A program made the translations under genes and the position numbers. Shown here piece after piece: positions 57,777 through 64,000 of a stretch of DNA of 64,000 nucleotides. The stretch lies in NCBI GenBank assembly GCA_052061695.1, contig JBPZEY010000001.1; one strand, given 5' to 3'. The number at the start of each line of letters is the position of its first letter. Within the stretch, counting starts at the first letter, position 1. The stretch is from Alkalicoccus luteus. GTDB taxonomy: Bacteria > Bacillota > Bacilli > Bacillales > Salisediminibacteriaceae. The notes below the pieces were generated by a model. It did not search any database. It was not told the DNA's origin and saw only the letters and a program-made list of their open reading frames with translations.

Positions 57777-60215
57777 GTGCTTACAACGCAATCATTTGAA
57801 GAACAGCTGACGGAAAAGCTCCGCAGTCTCCGGGGAACCGGAGTAGAAGAGGCAAGCGAAAAAGACATGTATTACGCGGTAGCTTCCATTGTCCAGGAAC
57901 AGCTCAGCGCTTCCTGGCAGGACACTCGCAAGCATTATGATAAGCGGGAAGAACGTCAGATGTACTACATTTCGATGGAATTTCTCATCGGGCGCCTTAT
58001 GGAGAATAACCTGCAAAACTGCGGTCTGCTGGAAACCTGTACGACTACGCTGAAAAAGTTAGGCTTTGAGCCGGAGCTCGTCTATGGCCAAGAGCATGAC
58101 GCGGGGCTTGGCAATGGCGGCCTGGGACGGCTCGCGGCCTGCTTTCTCGATTCTGTTGCTTCTCTGCGGTACGCAGGGCACGGCAGCGGCATCCGCTACC
58201 GCTACGGCTTATTTGAGCAGCGGATCATTCACGGAAATCAGGTAGAGCTTCCCGATTACTGGCTGAAAGAAGAGTATCCTTGGGAAACGCGCCGGGCTGA
58301 TGAATCCTTGACCATTCACTTCGGCGGTCATGTCGTTCCGCATAAACGCTCAGATGGCACGCTGGAATTCTCCTATTATGACACCGACGAAGTGCAAGCC
58401 GTTCCGTACGACGTTCCTGTCGCGGGCTACCAGAATGACGTAGTAAACACCCTGCGCCTTTGGAGTGCCGAGCTTGCTCCGGAAAACACGGACATTCTTG
58501 CGGATGCAGAGGGGAAATACTATCACCATCTCGATCACATGCATTCTGTTGAGCAGATTTCCGGCTTTTTATATCCAGATGATTCAAGCTATGAAGGAAA
58601 AGAGCTTCGACTGAAGCAGCAGTATTTTCTCGTATCAGCCACCATTCAAAATATTATTCGGGACCACAAAACGCGCTGCTCAAAATCGTTAAAAAATATG
58701 CATGAGAAAACGGTCATCCAGATTAACGACACGCACCCGTCGCTTGCAGTTCCAGAACTAATGAGACTGCTGATGGATGAAGAGGGCTTTTCGTGGGACG
58801 ACGCCTGGAAGGTCACAACGAAGACGATCGCCTATACCAATCATACGACGCTGAGTGAAGCACTCGAAAAATGGCCGGTCAGCATGATGGAGAATCTGCT
58901 TCCTCGTATCTTTATGATTATTAATGAGATCAACGAGCGGTTTTGCCTTGGTATTTATTACGATAAGCCTGCCTTCCGCGATTTGATCCCAAGTGTTGCC
59001 GTGATCGCAGATGACCAAGTGCATATGGCCCGTCTTGCGATTGTCGGCAGCTTCAGCATCAACGGTGTTGCCAAACTGCATACGGAAATATTAAAGCGCT
59101 CGGAAATGAACGATTTTTACAGAATCTTCCCGGAAAAGTTCAATAACAAAACAAACGGCATCACGCATCGCCGCTGGCTTCTGCAGGTAAACCCCGGTTT
59201 GTCCTCGCTCATTTCTGATGCGATCGGACGCGGCTGGGTCGAGCAGCCTTCCAAGCTGAGCACCCTCGTGCGTTACTCAAATGATTCACCATTTCTCGAC
59301 AAAATCGCGGAGGTGAAGAAGGAAAATAAAAAATCCCTGGCAGAACTGATCCGCCAGCGGACCGGTATCACCGTGAATGAACATTCGATTTTTGATGTGC
59401 AGATTAAACGGCTCCATGAATACAAGCGGCAGCTGATGAATATCTTTCATGTGATCTATCTATACAACGAGCTGAAAGATAATCCGATGATGGATATGAC
59501 ACCCCGTACATTCATTTTTGGTGCCAAAGCAGCTCCTGGCTACTACATGGCAAAGGAAATTATCAAGCTCATTCACCATGTTGCTTCCATCGTAAATAAC
59601 GACCCTGCTGTCGGTGACCGTCTCAAAGTCATCTTCCTGGAAAACTATAATGTCAGCCTCGCCGAGAAAATTATTCCGGCAGCTGAGCTCAGTGAACAGA
59701 TTTCCACGGCCAGCAAGGAGGCGTCCGGCACCGGAAATATGAAGATGATGATGAACGGAGCGCTGACAATCGGTACCATGGACGGAGCGAACATCGAAAT
59801 CAATGATTTTGTTGGACGCGACAACATTTTCATTTTCGGGCTCTCAAGCGAGCAGGTGCATGATTATTACGCAAACGGCGGATACAACGCAAAAGATATT
59901 TACCATGCGGATGACCGCATCCGCCGGATCCTCGACCAGCTTTATGGAGGCGAATTCGGATCACAGGAAATCGAGTTCAAGGATATTTTTCACAACATTA
60001 TGTACAACAATGATCCTTATTTTGTACTTAAGGATTTTGATTCCTATATTGACGCACACGAGCTGGCAGAATCCCGGTACCGCAACCACCGGCAGTGGCA
60101 GCAGATGAGCACCATTAATATCGCCCACTCCGGAAAATTTTCAAGCGATCGGACGATCCACGAGTATGCTTCAGAAATCTGGAAGCTCTCGCCGGTGCCA
60201 AAGCCGCGTCAATAA
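57777..60215 (+). CDS. glgP: Glycogen phosphorylase
   Basis: Phosphorolyses glycogen to glucose-1-phosphate, with pyridoxal phosphate. 812 aa from a GTG start (57777) that follows AGAGGAGGAACC; the longer frame from 57744 has no ribosome site. Motifs: GLGNGGLGRLAACFLDS, QINDTHPSLAVPELMR, RIHEYKRQ-like IKRLHEYKRQLMN, and the PLP lysine in SGTGNMKMMMNGALTIG. Last gene of the operon; a strong bidirectional terminator follows. Confidence 0.98.
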   Translation: MLTTQSFEEQLTEKLRSLRGTGVEEASEKDMYYAVASIVQEQLSASWQDTRKHYDKREERQMYYISMEFLIGRLMENNLQNCGLLETCTTTLKKLGFEPELVYGQEHDAGLGNGGLGRLAACFLDSVASLRYAGHGSGIRYRYGLFEQRIIHGNQVELPDYWLKEEYPWETRRADESLTIHFGGHVVPHKRSDGTLEFSYYDTDEVQAVPYDVPVAGYQNDVVNTLRLWSAELAPENTDILADAEGKYYHHLDHMHSVEQISGFLYPDDSSYEGKELRLKQQYFLVSATIQNIIRDHKTRCSKSLKNMHEKTVIQINDTHPSLAVPELMRLLMDEEGFSWDDAWKVTTKTIAYTNHTTLSEALEKWPVSMMENLLPRIFMIINEINERFCLGIYYDKPAFRDLIPSVAVIADDQVHMARLAIVGSFSINGVAKLHTEILKRSEMNDFYRIFPEKFNNKTNGITHRRWLLQVNPGLSSLISDAIGRGWVEQPSKLSTLVRYSNDSPFLDKIAEVKKENKKSLAELIRQRTGITVNEHSIFDVQIKRLHEYKRQLMNIFHVIYLYNELKDNPMMDMTPRTFIFGAKAAPGYYMAKEIIKLIHHVASIVNNDPAVGDRLKVIFLENYNVSLAEKIIPAAELSEQISTASKEASGTGNMKMMMNGALTIGTMDGANIEINDFVGRDNIFIFGLSSEQVHDYYANGGYNAKDIYHADDRIRRILDQLYGGEFGSQEIEFKDIFHNIMYNNDPYFVLKDFDSYIDAHELAESRYRNHRQWQQMSTINIAHSGKFSSDRTIHEYASEIWKLSPVPKPRQ

Positions 60216-60219
60216 ACGT

Positions 60220-60264
60220 AAAAGAGCCAGCAGAGAGCATATTCGCTCTCTGCTGGCTCTTTTA
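60220..60264. terminator. glgP bidirectional terminator
   Basis: AAAAGAGCCAGCAGAGAGC and GCTCTCTGCTGGCTCTTTT form a 19-base perfect stem with loop ATATTC, just past the glgP stop and convergent with the next gene. Confidence 0.96.
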
Positions 60265-60270
60265 GCATGT

Positions 60271-60501
60271 TCAACCTGGAAACTGTTTATCCAGCATCCT
60301 TGTAACGTGCTCATTGATTTCAACAAATTCGCTGTCTGCCATCGGCGGACAAATAAAAAAGACGGTGCCGGCTGGACAAGCCTGGCGAAGCGAGTGCATG
60401 TTATCGAAAAAATGCACGTCCTCTTCCAGCAGCCGTTCTAAACCAAACCCGCCGTTCCAATCCGGGGCGCGGCGAATATACGTAAATTCTGTCGGTATCA
60501 T
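60271..60501 (-). CDS. Small hypothetical protein, 76 aa
   Basis: Starts MIPTEFTYIRRAPDWNGGFGLERLL, then CPAGTVFFICPP and a charged C-terminus. AAGGAGCGG lies 13 bases upstream of the ATG, a long spacing. It is 44 bases downstream of the NERD-domain gene on the same strand and ends at the glgP terminator. No family recognised. The coding case rests on the frame, weak ribosome site and operon position. Confidence 0.55.
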   Translation of the reverse strand: MIPTEFTYIRRAPDWNGGFGLERLLEEDVHFFDNMHSLRQACPAGTVFFICPPMADSEFVEINEHVTRMLDKQFPG

Positions 60502-60545
60502 CGCAAGGATTCCGCTCCTTCATACTGATAAGTGCCTTACTTATC

Positions 60546-61469
60546 TTAACGGAATTCTTCCTCTGAATCAACGCCGTTTTCCGGTTCTGCATCCATCCGG
60601 TTTTCCGACACCGTCAAGCCAGCATCCAGCAGCTGTTCGGCCGCTTTCAGCTGATCTGCTTTAATCGGAGTTGTCATTTTGCGTAAGCTGTTTTGAAACA
60701 ACGACATAGAGCGCTTGTCGTAAAATTCAAGCCTGTTGTTTTTGCCCGTGTCAATGTACCCATCGGGACATAAAACAGCTGTTTTCAACTTGATCCCGCT
60801 CCCCTGCAGAATCTGCTGCAGCACCGTTACCGTTCTTCTGATCGATACAGATGGATGCAGCAGCGTTTCACGCGACTCCCCTTCCCGCTTCTCCCAATAG
60901 CGGGTCCCCTGCGACGAGTATATCGTTGTGCCGTCTCCAGGGAGAACGTGGAGCACCCAAAGCTCGTTCGGCGTAAGCAGCAGCGTGTCACATTCAACCG
61001 GTGCCTGTCCGGCCATGAGGACAGGTTCGTAAAACAGAAAAAAAGTGTCCGGAAAGCTGGTGAGAAACCAGTTTAACAAGGGATCATTCCGGTGTACGGG
61101 AGCTATGGCAGAGATTTCTGAAACAGTGGAGCTTGCCCAGTTCAGCTGAAAGGACAGCAGCTCTTTAACAAACTGTTCCCGCAGCGCATCAACAGACTGG
61201 TGCCGAAGCTCCCAGTTTGATGGGAGATCCATTTCCTCCTGCGTCTTCTTTTTCCAGTTCTTTGCGAGAAGCATCCGTGCTTTTTTCCATGTTCCCTTTT
61301 CTTCATAATGCTGAAATAAAGGCCCTTCTCCTTCCCTTCTTGTCGCCTCCCAATCGGCTTTGATCCGCTGCCATCGTTCTTTTTTCAAACGCACATAGCG
61401 GCTCGGATAACGATATATGTCTATTTCATAACGTGATACGTAATCAGCTAGTTTGACGAGCTGCGCCAT
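60546..61469 (-). CDS. ytlQ: NERD-domain protein (YtlQ-like)
   Basis: 307 aa. The middle part (LDEL-like CDTLLLTPNELWVLHVL) is a nuclease-related domain beta-core of the NERD type, preceded by a helical region with FVKELLSFQLNWASSTVSEIS; the C-terminal part is acidic. I assign it to YtlQ by position next to thpR. The biochemical role of NERD proteins in Bacillus is unknown. GGGAGGAG precedes the ATG. It starts four bases downstream of the thpR stop. Confidence 0.8.
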   Translation of the reverse strand: MAQLVKLADYVSRYEIDIYRYPSRYVRLKKERWQRIKADWEATRREGEGPLFQHYEEKGTWKKARMLLAKNWKKKTQEEMDLPSNWELRHQSVDALREQFVKELLSFQLNWASSTVSEISAIAPVHRNDPLLNWFLTSFPDTFFLFYEPVLMAGQAPVECDTLLLTPNELWVLHVLPGDGTTIYSSQGTRYWEKREGESRETLLHPSVSIRRTVTVLQQILQGSGIKLKTAVLCPDGYIDTGKNNRLEFYDKRSMSLFQNSLRKMTTPIKADQLKAAEQLLDAGLTVSENRMDAEPENGVDSEEEFR

Positions 61470-61473
61470 CTGC

Positions 61474-62019
61474 TTAACTCCTCCCGCATAATGTCATCGT
61501 TGTTTCAGCGTAATATCTCGGTTTGCTTCCGGGGCGGACCTGGTAAAGAGTCAGCTCCGTAACGGGCATCGCCACCTGTTCCATCTCGCCGTAAACCGGC
61601 TCTGGAAAGGGGACGCTTCCAGCTTTTTTAGCGAGTGTAAGATGCGGATGATAGCCTCTTCCGGGAACTGGAAAATCAAGCTGTGATGCTTCCTGAATAA
61701 CAGTCTGATACATGTCTGCCAAAATCGGCTCCGGGTCCGGTCTGAGAAAGAGAACACGCGGTCTTTCTGCTTTACCAAATATGGCATAGCGCCTGAAGGA
61801 TAACGTAAAGGCTGGAAGCTGCTTGTCTTCCAACCGTTTCCACAGCTTCTCACGCTTCCTTTGTTCCCAGCCTCCGAGAAACAGAAGCGTCACATGAAAA
61901 TCCTCTGGACCAGTTAGATGACGAAAATAATCAGAAGCGTTCAGTTCCTCCTGCATCTGCACAGCTTTATCCCTGATCCTTATATCGGCAGAAAATCCCA
62001 GAAAATAATGTGCTGACAT
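61474..62019 (-). CDS. thpR: RNA 2',3'-cyclic phosphodiesterase (2H family)
   Basis: 181 aa. Two HxT motifs, DFHVTLLFLGGW and YHPHLTLAKK, define the 2H phosphoesterase active site; it hydrolyses 2',3'-cyclic phosphate ends of RNA. Corresponds to B. subtilis YtlP. ATG at 62019 has AGAGGTG upstream; 23 additional codons in the frame lack one. Confidence 0.95.
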   Translation of the reverse strand: MSAHYFLGFSADIRIRDKAVQMQEELNASDYFRHLTGPEDFHVTLLFLGGWEQRKREKLWKRLEDKQLPAFTLSFRRYAIFGKAERPRVLFLRPDPEPILADMYQTVIQEASQLDFPVPGRGYHPHLTLAKKAGSVPFPEPVYGEMEQVAMPVTELTLYQVRPGSKPRYYAETTMTLCGRS

Positions 62020-62179
62020 GAGTTTCACCTCTTTCTTCTTCCTCTGCCTATCTATTCCTTTCTGCCGACTTGCAAAAACATGAGACAAACAGCCGCGTTT
62101 ATCCTGTTGAATGGCTGTGCTATACTGATAAAGGAAGCATACAGATAAACATACTTCGTTTTAGAGAGGATGAACCGGA

Positions 62180-63115
62180 TTGAGCAGAGTAGTCAATTAC
62201 ATGGATGAACTGATCGGGGATACCCCCTTAGTAAAGCTTCAGCGGCTTCCCGATAAAAATGGAGCACAGGTATACTTGAAGCTTGAGTTTATGAATCCAA
62301 GCGGCAGCGTCAAAGACAGAGCCGCCTCCAATATGATTGAACAGGCAGAAAAAGACGGTATTCTGCACCCTGATTCGGTTATCATTGAACCAACATCAGG
62401 CAACACCGGGATCGGACTGGCGATGAATGCTGCTGCGAAAGGCTATCGTGCGATTTTAACGATGCCGGATACGATGTCCCAGGAGCGGATTAACCTGCTG
62501 AAAGCTTACGGTGCCGAAGTGGTGCTAACACCGGGCGACAAAAAAATGCCGGGTGCCATTGAGAAGGCGCGGCAGCTGACAGAAGAAATCCCGAACGGCT
62601 TTATGCCAATGCAGTTTGAAAACGGTGCTAACCCGGATGCTCACCGAAAAACGACCGCATTGGAAATTAAGGAAGCGATGAAGCAGATTGACGGACAGTT
62701 TGCCGCTTTTGTCGCTACTTCCGGTACTGGCGGAACGATAACAGGCACAGGTGAAGAGCTTCGCAACTCCTATCCGGACGTTGAAATTCACGTGGTCGAA
62801 CCAAAAGGGTCCCCCGTGCTATCTGGCGGAAAACCTGGCCCGCACAAACTTGTCGGAACGTCTCCCGGCTTTATTCCCCCTATCTTAAACGAAGAGGTGT
62901 ACGGGAAAATTCACCAGATATCCGATGAGGATGCATACGAGGCTGCCAGAGGGCTGGCAAGAGAAGAAGGCATACTTGTAGGCCCCTCCTCCGGCGCAGC
63001 GTGCTATGCAGCAATGGAAACAGCCAAGAAATTTGGTCCGGACGATGTCGTTGTTGCGATTGCCTGCGATACGGGTGAACGCTACTTGAGTACGGATCTG
63101 TTTCAGTTCGATTAA
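62180..63115 (+). CDS. ytkP: Cysteine synthase-like PLP enzyme YtkP
   Basis: 311-aa beta-family PLP enzyme. The PLP lysine is in NPSGSVKDRAASNM, the phosphate/substrate loop in PTSGNTGIGL, and the glycine-rich VATSGTGGTITGTG later. It probably makes cysteine from O-acetylserine, or has a paralogous role; CysK itself is not in the window. The start is TTG (MSRVVNYMDELIGDTP) following GAGAGGATG. It is divergent from thpR and ends at a strong terminator. Confidence 0.93.
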   Translation: MSRVVNYMDELIGDTPLVKLQRLPDKNGAQVYLKLEFMNPSGSVKDRAASNMIEQAEKDGILHPDSVIIEPTSGNTGIGLAMNAAAKGYRAILTMPDTMSQERINLLKAYGAEVVLTPGDKKMPGAIEKARQLTEEIPNGFMPMQFENGANPDAHRKTTALEIKEAMKQIDGQFAAFVATSGTGGTITGTGEELRNSYPDVEIHVVEPKGSPVLSGGKPGPHKLVGTSPGFIPPILNEEVYGKIHQISDEDAYEAARGLAREEGILVGPSSGAACYAAMETAKKFGPDDVVVAIACDTGERYLSTDLFQFD

Positions 63116-63125
63116 GCTAATCAGC

Positions 63126-63171
63126 AAAAAAGAACCCGTCACAGCTTACATGCTGTAACGGGTTCTTTTTA
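63126..63171. terminator. ytkP bidirectional terminator
   Basis: AGAACCCGT and ACGGGTTCT arms with an inner ACAGC/GCTGT pairing, A-run on one side and T-run on the other. Shared with the convergent MFS gene. Confidence 0.93.
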
Positions 63172-63180
63172 CGTACTGAA

Positions 63181-64000
63181 TCAGCCGCTTTCTTTTTTTA
63201 CGATGTGAGGCTGTCGCGAGGCAAGCACAAACAGCAGAAAAGCACCAATCAACGTCATGACTCCGTAAAATAAGTAAACGGCAAGAATCGAGTGCAGATC
63301 GATAAGCAGACCTGCTGACATGCTGAAGAAAAAGGCGCCGACGCCGTTACCGACAGCTGCGTACACAGACACTGCTGTCGCTTTGACCTCTGCGGGGGCA
63401 ATTTCCGTCACGTACTGAAGCGCTGCCGGCACGAAGAGACCAATGCTGAAACCTTGCATGATGGTTGTCGCATAAATCCAGACAGGATCCGGTTCGAAAG
63501 AATAAAAGATCCACCGGACGCCGGAAACAAACGCTGCTGCAAAGAGAATCGTTAAGATGCCGCGCCGTTGAATCCAGGCTCCAGCCCACCGCATAAACGG
63601 CACCTCGCTCCCTGCCGCCAGTAAAAAGGCGAAGCCTACACCGGCAAGCGTTCCTCCGGCAAACTGAATCAGCACCCCAAAGTAAAAGTTGTTTGCCATT
63701 ATCGGTCCGTAGACGAGAAATGTAATCACTAAAAACAACGGGAACCCTCTCACCTTCATCAGCCGCTTCATGCCTCCGCGGACATCGACGACCGTGGAGC
63801 CGGCCTCATTCGGCATATGGCGGGAAAAGAGGGCACCTGCAAATAATACGGCAGCAAAGCCGTAAAAGATGACTTCCAGACCGATCAGATCAGACGCGTT
63901 TCCCATGATCCATACAGCAACAGCAAACCCGACTGCTCCCCACATCCGAATTTTCCCGTAATCGCCGCCTTCACGTTTCGTATAGTTCATGGCGATACTG
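63181..64000 (-). CDS. MFS transporter (phenylpropionate permease/HcaT-like), C-terminal part (start outside window)
   Basis: The frame is open to the last base, so only the C-terminal 270 or so residues are visible; an ATG at 63990 is internal by family comparison. SIAMNYTKREGGDYGKIRMWGAVGFAV matches the junction region of the PPP/HcaT-type MFS group, with eight membrane segments after it (RGFPLFLVITFLVYG..., FAFLLAAGSEVPFMRWAG). Substrate unknown. It ends ten bases from the terminator shared with ytkP. Confidence 0.85.
   Translation of the reverse strand, partial: SIAMNYTKREGGDYGKIRMWGAVGFAVAVWIMGNASDLIGLEVIFYGFAAVLFAGALFSRHMPNEAGSTVVDVRGGMKRLMKVRGFPLFLVITFLVYGPIMANNFYFGVLIQFAGGTLAGVGFAFLLAAGSEVPFMRWAGAWIQRRGILTILFAAAFVSGVRWIFYSFEPDPVWIYATTIMQGFSIGLFVPAALQYVTEIAPAEVKATAVSVYAAVGNGVGAFFFSMSAGLLIDLHSILAVYLFYGVMTLIGAFLLFVLASRQPHIVKKESG

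Noticed and set aside
1..64000. CRISPR array, prophage, tRNA or rRNA genes
   Set aside because: I looked for regularly spaced repeats, integrases, capsid genes and tRNA-like arms and saw none.

Overview
The window is chromosomal DNA of a Firmicute of the family Bacillaceae. Gene content and order follow the Bacillus subtilis ytxK-to-ytkP neighbourhood closely: ackA-ytxK, tpx, yteJ-sppA, nadK, ytcJ, thiI-nifZ, ezrA, hisJ, ytsP, rpsD, tyrS, acuABC, motPS-ccpA, aroA, ytxGHJ, murC, sftA, ytpQ-ytpP, ytoQ, ytoP, ytzB, ytnP, trmB, ytmP, amyX, thpR, ytkP. A MotPS (Na+-type) stator, acidic exported domains and roughly 50% GC suggest a salt- or alkali-adapted bacillus; that part is inference. No prophage, transposase, CRISPR array, tRNA or rRNA was seen. 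I identified all genes by reading the translations, not by database search.

Layout. 1-13.2 kb: membrane fluidity (des-desK, with a palindrome where a DesR operator would sit), acetate metabolism (ackA), an unidentified permease-like protein, thiol peroxidase, signal peptide peptidase SppA with YteJ, NAD kinase, and tRNA thiolation/thiamine sulfur transfer (nifZ-thiI). 13.2-20.8 kb: cell division (ezrA), hisJ, free methionine-R-sulfoxide reductase, rpsD with a long leader, and tyrS under a Tyr T-box. 20.9-29.5 kb: a class A penicillin-binding protein with an Asn-rich tail, acuABC, mtnN and ccpA-motP-motS. 30.8-43.8 kb: aroA, ytxGHJ, an aminopeptidase, murC, a nicotinate phosphoribosyltransferase, the DNA pump SftA, small redox genes and a stand-alone PTS EIIC-like protein. 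44-49.5 kb: ytoQ, ytoP, ytzB, ytnP, trmB, ytmP. 49.6-60.2 kb: a complete glycogen locus in which amyX (debranching) is divergent from glgB-glgC-glgD-glgA-glgP, with a perfect 14-bp palindrome in the shared promoter region. 60.3-64 kb: a small ORF, a NERD protein, thpR, a cysteine-synthase-like gene and a truncated MFS transporter.

The most unusual feature is a dispersed intergenic repeat with three copies: 13431-13565 (short), 18700-19186 and 44690-45305 (long, opposite orientation). All share the same 5' end, a core including GCTTTCCGGAGGGAACGG and GGATCTTCGCCTCGTT, and a consistent position: the 5' end lies immediately beside the T-tract of a terminator-type hairpin. One copy lies between the tyrS terminator and an inverted near-copy of that hairpin. 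The long copies also share a short in-frame peptide block. This looks like a non-autonomous element that targets terminators, or a structured 3'-end RNA, and I found no obvious match to a named family.
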